Positions 5,788-12,390 of a stretch of 12,390 nt of DNA are shown here, piece by piece. The first letter of the stretch is position 1; the number at the start of each line of letters is the position of its first letter. Made by a program: the position numbers and the translations under genes. Source of the DNA: Lachnospiraceae bacterium (lineage in GTDB: Bacteria; Bacillota; Clostridia; Lachnospirales; Lachnospiraceae); assembly GCA_003535955.1 (NCBI GenBank), contig DPZM01000059.1:1-12390 (forward strand), given 5' to 3'. The notes below the pieces were generated by a model. That model saw only the letters and a program-made list of their open reading frames with translations. It searched no databases and had not been told where the DNA came from.

Positions 5788-6873
5788 ATGAAGTTTGTCA
5801 AGAGCGAAGATCTTAAGGAAGGTATGAGGTTAGGTAAGCCCATATACAACAAGAAGGGTGTGTTGCTGTATGAGCGTGACAGTAAGCTTACCAGGGCCAG
5901 TATCGAATCGGCAAGGAATTTCGGCCTTATGGGTGTTTATGTTCTCGATCCCGCCGAACCTTTGCCGCCCATGTCTGATGAAGATGTTGAGTTCGAGAAA
6001 TTCCAGATAGTGTCGGAGTTTGCTCTGATGGATGAACTTAACTCAATGAAGAAAACCGGCAGGATATCCAGGATAAGACAGCTTGCCGACAAGTACGTGT
6101 CTCAATTCGCGAGGGTCAACCACCCCATAAATTTTGTACAGAATTTAAGAGGAGCAGAGGATTACGTTGTCAAGCATTCGAGCAACGTGGCGATCCTGTG
6201 CGCGCTTATGGGAAGCAGGCTCGGGATGAGGCTTGATGAACTGGGCAACACCATACTTGCAGCCCTTGTTCATGACATAGGCAAGCTTGACATACCGACA
6301 GAGCTCGTGACCAAGGAAGAACTTGAGCCTGAGGATGAGGTATACATGAAGAAGTGTGAACTTCACGGTGCCGAAATAATTGAGGAATGCTTCTCATCCT
6401 CTCCTGCGATAAAGAGGATAATGATGCAGGCATTCAAGCATTTTGATGCCTTTGAGTCAGGTCAGGAGAAGGACAATGCCAAGATGGTGCTTGGGGCCAG
6501 GATATTAATGGTTGCCAATACCTTCGATAACCTCACGGCAATGGATTTTCGCCATGAACCCTTAAGCAGGATAGGGGCGCTTAAGTATATCATGAGCAAT
6601 CCTGACTGGTTTGAGCCTGATATAGTAAAAGGACTTGTCGATTCCGTTAGTTTTCTGGCGGAAGGGACCAGCGTGGAGCTTTCCAACGGGGAAACCGCGC
6701 TTGTGTTAAGCACCAACCCCAGGAATCTTCTTAAGCCCATGGTTCTTGTGTTTTCGAGCAATACGATCATTGATCTTGCAAGGTCTACTATATATGAAGG
6801 TCTTGAGGTTGTTGATATATTAAGGTCGTTTGATTCAAGGTATGTTATGGATAAGGAAGCCCTGAATAAATGA
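5788..6873 (+). CDS. Degenerate HD-GYP-type protein, possible c-di-GMP receptor or altered hydrolase
   Basis: The protein is 361 residues and cytoplasmic. Residues 7-54 (LKEGMRLGKPIYNKKGVLLY onward) match the small N-terminal domain that often precedes HD-GYP domains. The HD core spans about 115-290. H130, HDIGK (162-166) with IP at 169-170, and HGAEII (193-198) are present. The segment that should read HH...DGxGYP instead reads QAFKHFDAFESG (214-225), so the His pair and GYP are gone. The distal metal-binding Asp in the VAD motif is Asn244 (VANTFDN). The C-terminal 70 residues (VELSNGETALVLSTNP) are the tail module seen in many Firmicute HD-GYP proteins. Known HD-GYP enzymes hydrolyse c-di-GMP to GMP with a di- or tri-iron site. 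Loss of these ligands argues against normal catalysis. The start is supported by AGGGGAG (5775-5781). No terminator or promoter separates it from the preceding GGDEF/EAL gene, so the two are probably cotranscribed. Confidence 0.87.
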   Translation: MKFVKSEDLKEGMRLGKPIYNKKGVLLYERDSKLTRASIESARNFGLMGVYVLDPAEPLPPMSDEDVEFEKFQIVSEFALMDELNSMKKTGRISRIRQLADKYVSQFARVNHPINFVQNLRGAEDYVVKHSSNVAILCALMGSRLGMRLDELGNTILAALVHDIGKLDIPTELVTKEELEPEDEVYMKKCELHGAEIIEECFSSSPAIKRIMMQAFKHFDAFESGQEKDNAKMVLGARILMVANTFDNLTAMDFRHEPLSRIGALKYIMSNPDWFEPDIVKGLVDSVSFLAEGTSVELSNGETALVLSTNPRNLLKPMVLVFSSNTIIDLARSTIYEGLEVVDILRSFDSRYVMDKEALNK

Positions 6874-6875
6874 TT

Positions 6876-6904
6876 TTGACATTTCGTTTAAGTTGTACTA
6901 TTAT
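6876..6904 (+). promoter_or_regulatory. Sigma-A promoter for comM-dprA
   Basis: A perfect -35 TTGACA (6876-6881) lies 17 bp from TATTAT (6899-6904, 5 of 6 consensus). It begins 3 nt after the stop of the HD-GYP gene and gives a leader of about 58 nt to the ATG at 6969, with GGAGG at 6960-6964. A second TATAAT at 6931-6936 has no convincing -35. Confidence 0.72.
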
Positions 6905-6968
6905 ATTTTCTGCACATTGGTTTTTCTTTTTATAATTCCCATTTAAGGTAACTGAATACGGAGGAATT

Positions 6969-8489
6969 ATGTTTAGCAGTGTATTATCTTTTGGCATACA
7001 CGGGATAGACGGTTTTCTGGTTAAGGTTGAGGCCGATGTCTCGGACGGTATGCCCATGCTTGAATTGGTGGGGTATCTGTCTTCCGAGGTGCGCGAATCC
7101 AAGGAAAGATTGAGGGCTGCACTCAGAAATGCGGGTTACAGCCTGCCCATCAAGCGCATAACACTTAATCTGTCACCCGGAAATATACGGAAACAGGGAA
7201 CGGGTTATGATCTTCCCATGGCAATAGCCCTTCTGGCTGCCATGGAAAAAGTAAACCCTGAAATGCTTGAGGATACCCTGATACTCGGGGAATTGGGACT
7301 TGACGGGAAGGTTGGTGGTATAAACGGTGTGCTGCCGATGGTCATTAAGGCTGCGGGTATGGGAATAAAGAGGTGCATCGTACCTTATGAAAATGCGGGT
7401 GAGGCAGCCATGGCAGAGAATATATCGGTCATAGGAGTCAGCGGCCTTGAAGAGGCAGTGGGGTATCTGAACGGTGTTGCGGAACCGGAACCTGTTGTAC
7501 TGAGTGAACAGGAGAACTGTATAAAGACAGACGCAGGAAATGACATGAAGTACATAAAGGGCCAGAAAACCGCCAGACGGGGCCTTGAAATAGCCGCGTG
7601 CGGAATGCATAACATACTGATGGTCGGAGCGCCGGGGGCGGGCAAGTCAATGCTTGCTAAATGCATACCCACGATCCTCCCGCCGCTTACAAGAGAAGAG
7701 GCCCTTGAGGTTTCGAGCGTTTATTCGGTTGCGGGGCTGCTTGCCGTAAACGGTGGCCTTAAGAGACAAAGGCCTTTTGTCAGTCCTCATCATACGGTTA
7801 CGGATATTGCCATGACGGGCGGAGGAACCTATCCCCGACCGGGTAATGTGTCCCTGGCTCACAGGGGTGTGCTCTTCCTGGATGAGATGGCCGAGTTTTC
7901 AAGGTATACGCTTGAGGTTTTAAGGCAGCCTCTTGAAGACAGGACGATAACGGTGACCAGGAATCAGGGTACATATGTATACCCGGCTGACTTTATGCTT
8001 GTAGGGGCAATGAACCCCTGCCCGTGCGGGGCCTGGCCGGATCTATCCAAATGCAGATGCAGCGAGGTTTCAAGACAAAAGTACTTAAGCCGGTTAAGCC
8101 GCCCCCTTCTTGACAGGATGGATATCTGCATAGATGTTGAGAAGCCTGATATTAACCTGATGCTTAACAGGGATGAGGCGGAATCATCCGCCGCGATACG
8201 TGAGCGGGTCGTAAGGGTGCAGGAAATACAGAAGGAGAGGTTTAAGGGAAGGCCGATCCTCTTTAATTCCCAGATGAACCCGGAAGATATCGATAAATTC
8301 TGCGTTCTTGACAGAGCGGTTAAGGAGTGGTATGCGCATGCCATTGACAGGATCGATATCTCACCGAGATCATACAACAAGATACTTAAGGTGGCCAGGA
8401 CCATAGCTGACCTTGACGGCCGGGAGAATATAGGCAGGGTACACCTTGCGGAAGCGATACAGCTTAATAACTCGGAAATAATGAACTGA
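6969..8489 (+). CDS. comM: YifB/ComM-family Mg-chelatase-like AAA+ ATPase
   Basis: The protein is 506 residues, the normal length for ComM/YifB. In transformable bacteria ComM is a hexameric helicase that promotes branch migration of incoming DNA during natural transformation. Its role in non-transforming species is unclear. Residues 1-170 form the Lon-protease-like (S16-like) N-terminal domain with GTGYDLPMA (77-85). The AAA+ module has Walker A GAPGAGKS (220-227), Walker B VLFLDE (301-306) and the MNPCPCG motif (348-354). Cys351, Cys353, Cys362 and Cys364 form the putative zinc site of this family. LLDRMD (380-385) is also conserved. The C-terminal helical Mg-chelatase subunit ChlI-like domain follows (about 405-505). 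The start is supported by GGAGG (6960-6964). The gene ends 11 nt before dprA, and the two share DNA-uptake/recombination roles and probably one transcript. Confidence 0.95.
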   Translation: MFSSVLSFGIHGIDGFLVKVEADVSDGMPMLELVGYLSSEVRESKERLRAALRNAGYSLPIKRITLNLSPGNIRKQGTGYDLPMAIALLAAMEKVNPEMLEDTLILGELGLDGKVGGINGVLPMVIKAAGMGIKRCIVPYENAGEAAMAENISVIGVSGLEEAVGYLNGVAEPEPVVLSEQENCIKTDAGNDMKYIKGQKTARRGLEIAACGMHNILMVGAPGAGKSMLAKCIPTILPPLTREEALEVSSVYSVAGLLAVNGGLKRQRPFVSPHHTVTDIAMTGGGTYPRPGNVSLAHRGVLFLDEMAEFSRYTLEVLRQPLEDRTITVTRNQGTYVYPADFMLVGAMNPCPCGAWPDLSKCRCSEVSRQKYLSRLSRPLLDRMDICIDVEKPDINLMLNRDEAESSAAIRERVVRVQEIQKERFKGRPILFNSQMNPEDIDKFCVLDRAVKEWYAHAIDRIDISPRSYNKILKVARTIADLDGRENIGRVHLAEAIQLNNSEIMN

Positions 8490-8500
8490 AAGAGGTTAAT

Positions 8501-9616
8501 ATGAAGGAAGATATAAAATACGATTACTGGTGGGCCGGGATGAAGAGGGGAGTTCCCGGTCATGTGAAGAGGGTTGCGCAGTGCGCGGGCTCGACGAGGC
8601 GGCTTTACGAGGCGGACAAGGTTGAATTGATGTCGATCGAAGGAATAAGCGAAAACTATGCGGAAGATATAATAAGGCAGAGAAAGGGATGGGATATAGA
8701 AGGAAAATATGATGATTTTATGAAAACGGGTATACGCTTTATCCCTCATTATTCGGATGAGTATCCAAGGCGGCTTAAAGAAACGGCCGGTCATCCTTTT
8801 GCGTTATTTGTTCTTGGTGATCTTCCTGAGGATGATAAGCCGTCGGTTGCGGTGATAGGAGCCAGAAACTGCTCCCAGTACGGGCGACTTAATGCGAAGA
8901 GGTTCGGGGCTGACCTTGCGGGCTACGGGGTTAATATAATCAGCGGCATGGCATACGGGATTGACGGGCTGTCACAGGAAGAGGCCATCAATTCGGGAGG
9001 AAAGTCATTTGCGGTTTTGGGATGCGGGGTAAATATATGTTACCCTGCCTCCAACCGCCGCCTTTATGACAGGCTTAAGGAGGAAGGCGGGATCATATCC
9101 GAATACGGGATATATAACGAGCCCAAGGCCAATATGTTTCCGGCCAGAAACAGGATCATATCGGCTTTGTCTGATCTTGTGCTGATAATAGAGGCACGTT
9201 CCCGGTCGGGTACGATGATCACTGCCGATATGGCACTTGAACAGGGCAGGGATGTTGCCATACTGCCGGGAAGGATTTCGGATCCCTTGAGCATGGGCTG
9301 CCTTAACCTGTGGAAGCAGGGGGCCTATCCCGTTACCTGTGCCGAGGACATTATGTATATTATAGACAGTGCCTTTGATAATAAGAAGAAAAAGACTATG
9401 AAAAAAAGGATAAGACTGCCGCTGAATGAGAAGAGAGTATACGACTGCCTGGAGCCTTACGCCAAGAGCATAGGCCGGATATCGGATGAACTGGACATGG
9501 AATTAAGAGATGTTATCTCATCCCTTGTGGAGCTGGCGATTAAGGATCTGGCGCAGGAGACGGGGAAGGGGTTCTATGTGAAGATCAAGGACTGGCAGGC
9601 CGTATGCGGGGAGTGA
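8501..9616 (+). CDS. dprA: DNA processing protein DprA (Smf), RecA loader in transformation
   Basis: DprA binds incoming single-stranded DNA and loads RecA onto it during natural transformation. The gene is also kept in many bacteria not known to be competent. The protein is 371 residues with three parts. Residues 1-80 form a helical N-terminal region with a helix-hairpin-helix-like stretch (IEGISENYAEDI, 46-57). The Rossmann-like core (about 82-290) has VIGARNCSQYG (118-128), SGMAYGIDG (148-156), FPARNRIIS (213-221) and EARSRSGTMITAD (231-243). The last 65 residues (about 305-371) resemble the DprA winged-helix (DML1-like) domain. The His found in many homologues after the GID motif is Gln here (residue 159, LSQEE). 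The start follows AGAGG (8491-8495) closely after comM. A new promoter for topA lies downstream and no obvious terminator is seen. Confidence 0.95.
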   Translation: MKEDIKYDYWWAGMKRGVPGHVKRVAQCAGSTRRLYEADKVELMSIEGISENYAEDIIRQRKGWDIEGKYDDFMKTGIRFIPHYSDEYPRRLKETAGHPFALFVLGDLPEDDKPSVAVIGARNCSQYGRLNAKRFGADLAGYGVNIISGMAYGIDGLSQEEAINSGGKSFAVLGCGVNICYPASNRRLYDRLKEEGGIISEYGIYNEPKANMFPARNRIISALSDLVLIIEARSRSGTMITADMALEQGRDVAILPGRISDPLSMGCLNLWKQGAYPVTCAEDIMYIIDSAFDNKKKKTMKKRIRLPLNEKRVYDCLEPYAKSIGRISDELDMELRDVISSLVELAIKDLAQETGKGFYVKIKDWQAVCGE

Positions 9617-9621
9617 ATATG

Positions 9622-9684
9622 AACTTTGCGTGAAAGAATTCTCACTTGAAATACGATTATATTTATGCTATGGTAAGCAAAGTT
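9622..9684. repeat. 8-bp inverted repeat bracketing the topA promoter
   Basis: AACTTTGC (9622-9629) and GCAAAGTT (9677-9684) are exact reverse complements, 47 bp apart. They flank the predicted -35 and -10 elements, and the right arm overlaps the predicted start site. The arrangement could be an operator pair, a looping site or chance. Confidence 0.45.
9646..9674 (+). promoter_or_regulatory. Sigma-A promoter with extended -10 for topA
   Basis: The -35 is TTGAAA (9646-9651, 5 of 6). A 17-bp spacer leads to the -10 TATGGT (9669-9674, 4 of 6), supported by an upstream TG (9666-9667) of the extended type. The expected start is near 9681. The leader of about 34 nt carries GAGGA (9704-9708) six bases before the ATG. 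Confidence 0.6.
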
Positions 9685-9714
9685 TGATTTTCAATTCTTA
9701 TGTGAGGATGGATA

Positions 9715-11787
9715 ATGAGTAAGAACCTTGTTATAGTCGAGTCGCCTGCCAAGGTAAAAACGATCAGGAAATTTCTGGGAAGCAACTATGAGGTCATGGC
9801 CAGCAACGGTCATGTCCGCGACCTTCCCAAGAGCAGCCTTGGAGTGGATATCGGGAATGATTACGAGCCCAAATATATTACCATAAGGGGGAAGGGGGAC
9901 CTGGTGGCAGCCCTTCGCAAGGAAGTCAGGAAGGCTGATAAGATCTATCTGGCTACCGACCCGGACCGTGAGGGAGAAGCCATATCGTGGCACCTTTATT
10001 ATGCGCTGAAGCTGCAGGATAAGAAGGTTTACAGGATAACATTTAACGAGATAACCAAAAGTGCGGTTAAGGAGTCCCTGAAGAATGCGCGCGATATCGA
10101 TATGAACCTTGTTAATGCACAGCAGGCACGCCGTATTCTTGACCGTATGGTGGGGTACAGGATCTCTCCGCTGTTATGGGCGAAGGTCAAGAGGGGCTTG
10201 AGCGCCGGAAGAGTTCAGTCGGTTGCCCTCCGTATCATCTGCGAGCGTGAGGAAGAAATAAATGCATTTATCCCAAGAGAGTACTGGACGCTGGATGTGT
10301 TGCTTACTGTCAGTGGTGAAAAGAAGCCGTTCAGGGCTCACTATACGGGAAGTGCCGATAAGAAGAATGAGATAAGTTCAAAGAGTGAGCTCGATTCCGT
10401 AATAGAAGATATAAAAAACGAAAAGTTCAGGGTGACCGATGTTAAGACCGGTGAACGTATAAGAAAGCAGCCGTTGCCCTTCATAACATCTACCCTTCAG
10501 CAGGAAGCCAGCAAGGTCCTTAATTTCTCTACCCAGAAAACCATGCGTATAGCCCAGCAGCTCTATGAGGGCGTTGATATCAAGGGGACCGGAACTGTCG
10601 GTGTGATCACATATCTGCGTACCGATTCCACCAGAGTGGCTGCCGAAGCAGAGGCAAGTGCGCTTTCATACATTAAGGAGAAATACGGAGAGGAATATGC
10701 CGGTGAAGCAAGCGGTGGCAGGAAGACCGGCAAGAAGATTCAGGATGCCCATGAAGCAATAAGGCCAACCGATATTTCAAGAACCCCCGAATCGATCAAG
10801 GATTCTCTGAGCCGGGACCAGTTAAGACTGTATTCACTCATATGGAAGAGATTTGCCGCAAGCATGATGACGCCCGCAAGATATGCGACTACATCCGTTA
10901 AGCTCGAAGCAGGTAAGCACAGGTTTTCGGCCTCCTCACAGAAGCTTGCGTTTGACGGGTTTCTGTCGGTGTATTCGGTGGAAGAAGAGAAGGATGAGAA
11001 CTTAAGCGTGCTCCCCAAGACCTTGTCCACTGATTCCGGGATCGGGCTTGACAGCGTGGATGAGAAACAGCATTTTACCCAGCCGCCCGCACATTTTACC
11101 GAGGCGACCCTTGTAAGGGCAATGGAGGAACTGGGAATAGGACGTCCGTCGACCTATGCGCCCACGATCACTACGATACTCGCAAGAAGATATATAACCA
11201 AGGAAGGCAGGAACCTGTATGTTACCGAACTTGGGGAGGTCGTAAACCAGATGATGGTTGAAGCCTTTCCGTCGATAGTTGACAGGGAATTTACGGCCAA
11301 CCTGGAGATGCTTCTTGATAATGTCGAGGAGGGTACGGTTGACTGGAAGACGATAATAAGGAATTTTTATCCGGATCTTGATGAGGCGGTCAAGGCTGCC
11401 GAGAAGAAACTTGAGAAGGTTGATATTGCCGATGAGGTTACGGATGAGGTATGTGAGCTGTGCGGGAGAAATATGGTACTTAAATACGGTCCCCATGGCA
11501 AGTTTCTTGCTTGTCCCGGATTCCCGGAGTGTAGAAATACCAAGCCTTATCTTGAGAAGATCGGGATCAGGTGCCCTAACTGCGGTAAGGAAATAGTTGT
11601 CAGGAAGACCAAGAAAGGCCGCAGGTTTTACGGATGCGAATCAGGAGTTGACTGCGAGTTCATGTCATGGCAGAAGCCTGTTGCAACTCCCTGTGAGAAG
11701 TGCGGAGGCCTTATGGTCGAGAAGGGAAGTAAGCTTCTGTGTATAAATAAGGATTGCGGTCATGTGATGAACAAAATCAAGGAATAG
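9715..11787 (+). CDS. topA: DNA topoisomerase I (type IA)
   Basis: TopA relaxes negatively supercoiled DNA by transient single-strand cleavage and is an essential housekeeping enzyme acting on the nucleoid. The 690-residue length fits Firmicute TopA. The TOPRIM domain (about 3-115) has the catalytic Glu9 in VIVESPAK and the metal triad TDPDREGEA (D82, D84, E86). The family motif NAQQARRILDRMVGYR lies at 134-149 and SAGRVQSVALR at 163-173. The nucleophile is Tyr300 within ITYLRTDS. QHFTQPPAHFTEA (452-464) and GIGRPSTYAP (474-483) are also diagnostic. Three C-terminal zinc ribbons are complete: C580/C583/C600/C606, C620/C623/C641/C647 and C660/C663/C676/C681. The ATG is supported by GAGGA six bases upstream. 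The position after dprA is conserved in Firmicutes. Confidence 0.98.
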   Translation: MSKNLVIVESPAKVKTIRKFLGSNYEVMASNGHVRDLPKSSLGVDIGNDYEPKYITIRGKGDLVAALRKEVRKADKIYLATDPDREGEAISWHLYYALKLQDKKVYRITFNEITKSAVKESLKNARDIDMNLVNAQQARRILDRMVGYRISPLLWAKVKRGLSAGRVQSVALRIICEREEEINAFIPREYWTLDVLLTVSGEKKPFRAHYTGSADKKNEISSKSELDSVIEDIKNEKFRVTDVKTGERIRKQPLPFITSTLQQEASKVLNFSTQKTMRIAQQLYEGVDIKGTGTVGVITYLRTDSTRVAAEAEASALSYIKEKYGEEYAGEASGGRKTGKKIQDAHEAIRPTDISRTPESIKDSLSRDQLRLYSLIWKRFAASMMTPARYATTSVKLEAGKHRFSASSQKLAFDGFLSVYSVEEEKDENLSVLPKTLSTDSGIGLDSVDEKQHFTQPPAHFTEATLVRAMEELGIGRPSTYAPTITTILARRYITKEGRNLYVTELGEVVNQMMVEAFPSIVDREFTANLEMLLDNVEEGTVDWKTIIRNFYPDLDEAVKAAEKKLEKVDIADEVTDEVCELCGRNMVLKYGPHGKFLACPGFPECRNTKPYLEKIGIRCPNCGKEIVVRKTKKGRRFYGCESGVDCEFMSWQKPVATPCEKCGGLMVEKGSKLLCINKDCGHVMNKIKE

Positions 11788-11852
11788 CAGAAAAAATATT
11801 GTTTTTATCACAAATAGTTTGAAAATATACAAAAAAATAAAAAATATTCAAG

Positions 11853-11889
11853 AAACAAGCACAATAATAATTGATTATTGTGCTTGTTT
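11853..11889 (+). terminator. 16-bp perfect hairpin between topA and codY, probable topA terminator
   Basis: AAACAAGCACAATAAT (11853-11868) pairs exactly with ATTATTGTGCTTGTTT (11874-11889) around the 5-nt loop AATTG. The 3' arm ends in a short T-rich stretch (TTGTTTATGTT) rather than a pure T tract. On the other strand the hairpin is followed by a long T-rich tract, from the A-rich run at 11829-11847. It lies 65 nt after the topA stop. It could terminate topA, act as an operator for the overlapping codY promoter, or both. Confidence 0.6.
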
Positions 11890-11899
11890 ATGTTATCAT
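11871..11899 (+). promoter_or_regulatory. Predicted codY promoter, overlapping the hairpin
   Basis: The -35 is TTGATT (11871-11876, 4 of 6). A 17-bp spacer leads to TATCAT (11894-11899, 5 of 6) with the extended -10 TG (11891-11892). The expected start is near 11906, giving a leader of about 60 nt. The -35 begins in the hairpin loop, and the spacer contains most of the hairpin's right arm. Confidence 0.5.
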
Positions 11900-11913
11900 A
11901 AAGGTGTTGCAAA

Positions 11914-11929
11914 ATTTGTTTAAACAAAT
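11914..11929. promoter_or_regulatory. 16-bp perfect palindrome in the codY leader
   Basis: ATTTGTTTAAACAAAT is a perfect 8+8 palindrome. It lies just downstream of the predicted codY start site and 37 nt before the ATG. The position fits a dimeric repressor operator or a small leader structure. It does not match the CodY box, the Rex operator or the CcpA cre consensus, so no regulator is named. Confidence 0.45.
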
Positions 11930-11966
11930 CAAAAAAGTCTGAAAAGATTTTCTGCGGAGGTAGCGG

Positions 11967-12390
11967 ATGAGCAGTGTTCAATTGCTTGATAAGACAAGGA
12001 TGATCCAGAAGCTGTTGCACAATAACAGTTCCAGCAAGGTGGTTTTTAACGATATATGCGATGTTCTTAAGGACATTCTTGAATCCAATGTTCTGGTCAT
12101 CAGCAAGAAGGGGAAGATACTCGGTACAGGTGCCCGCGAGGATATAGGTGAAATAGAAGGCCTGCTCAAGTATGAGGTGGGCGGTATTATAGATCATATG
12201 CTCAATGAGCGTCTTCTGGGCGTGCTCTCCACCAAAGAGGATGTAAACCTTGAGACCCTTGGATTCGAGGTATCTGAGAGCAACAAGTATCAGGCAATAG
12301 TTACGCCCATAGATATCGCCGGCGAGCGTCTGGGAACTTTATTCATATATAAGGTTAAGGAACACTATACAATTGACGATATAATATTGT
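11967..12390 (+). CDS. codY: GTP-sensing global transcriptional regulator CodY (3' end beyond window)
   Basis: CodY is a dimeric pleiotropic repressor that senses branched-chain amino acids and GTP and controls nutrient-limitation genes in Firmicutes. The first 141 codons are present and the frame is open at the right edge, so the GAF ligand domain is mostly seen. The C-terminal winged helix-turn-helix that binds DNA is not. The N-terminus MSSVQLLDKTRMIQKLL, the segment VFNDICDVLKDILESNV (26-42) and ISKKGKILG (45-53) are typical. GERLGTLFIYKV (119-130) followed by YTIDDIIL matches the CodY GERLGTL...DDLIL signature. The start ATG has GGAGG (11956-11960) six bases upstream. Residues about 55-105, which include the ligand-pocket region, look less like the Bacillus protein. 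Location after topA is conserved in many Firmicutes. Confidence 0.95.
   Translation, partial: MSSVQLLDKTRMIQKLLHNNSSSKVVFNDICDVLKDILESNVLVISKKGKILGTGAREDIGEIEGLLKYEVGGIIDHMLNERLLGVLSTKEDVNLETLGFEVSESNKYQAIVTPIDIAGERLGTLFIYKVKEHYTIDDIIL

Noticed and set aside
6931..6936. Second TATAAT in the comM leader as a separate promoter
   Set aside because: No acceptable -35 at 16-18 bp upstream. The TTGACA/TATTAT pair at 6876-6904 explains the gene better.
7964..8794. Minus-strand open frame of 276 codons opposite comM/dprA
   Set aside because: It is antisense to two well-supported genes and spans their junction. No family resemblance.
11933..11954. CodY box (AATTTTCWGAAAATT) for autoregulation near TCTGAAAAGATTTTCTG
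   Set aside because: The best 15-mer (11933-11947) matches only about 10 of 15 positions and the overlapping one about 9, too weak in such A/T-rich DNA. It is worth testing only with binding data.
11808..12197. Minus-strand open frame of 129 codons across the codY leader and codY
   Set aside because: It is antisense to the CodY N-terminus and A/T-rich leader. Its hydrophobic look comes from A/T-rich codons, and no start signal supports it.
1..12390. CRISPR array, tRNA/rRNA, transposase, toxin-antitoxin or prophage genes
   Set aside because: Scanned for and not seen. Intergenic gaps are all under 200 nt and explained by promoters, terminators and leaders.

Overview
The window comes from a low-to-moderate-GC Firmicute chromosome, most likely a Lachnospiraceae-type clostridium (Butyrivibrio/Roseburia-like). 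The reasons are the comM-dprA-topA-codY gene order, the sequence of the CodY N-terminus, the presence of DUF5684 and HD-GYP/GGDEF-EAL families, GGAGG-type ribosome binding sites, and heavy use of ATA (Ile) and AGG (Arg) codons. The genus is an inference from gene content and was not confirmed by any search. Every real gene lies on the + strand. No tRNA, rRNA, transposase, prophage gene or CRISPR array is visible.

Layout. (1) 1-1711: ribH (lumazine synthase, missing only the first base of its start codon) is followed after 2 nt by hemW (radical-SAM heme chaperone family). HemW carries two short in-frame, repeat-bearing insertions. (2) 1732-2224: a self-contained unit with an extended -10 promoter, a 123-residue DUF5684-like membrane protein and a strong intrinsic terminator. 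(3) 2237-6873: a REP-like fragment and a promoter, then a two-gene cyclic-di-GMP unit. The first gene is a 1133-residue PAS/GGDEF/PAS/GGDEF/EAL protein with two degenerate GGDEF sites and an intact EAL site. The second is a degenerate HD-GYP-type protein. (4) 6876-9616: a TTGACA/TATTAT promoter driving comM (YifB-type AAA+ ATPase) and dprA, both DNA-uptake and recombination genes. (5) 9622-11787: topA with its own promoter, which is bracketed by an 8-bp inverted repeat. (6) 11788-12390: an A/T-rich leader with a 16-bp-stem hairpin, an overlapping promoter and a 16-bp palindrome, followed by the first 141 codons of codY, which runs off the window.

How it fits together. Most of the window is housekeeping and competence-type gene content in a conserved clostridial order. 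The distinctive part is the cyclic-di-GMP pair: one large cytoplasmic sensor that by its motifs should degrade rather than make c-di-GMP, cotranscribed with an HD-GYP relative that has lost the GYP motif and several metal ligands. This pair looks like a signalling or receptor module rather than a plain synthesis/degradation pair. The other points of interest are small: repeat-derived insertions in hemW, a REP-like fragment in an intergenic region, and unusually structured leaders in front of topA and codY. I did not find a clearly new, undescribed system.
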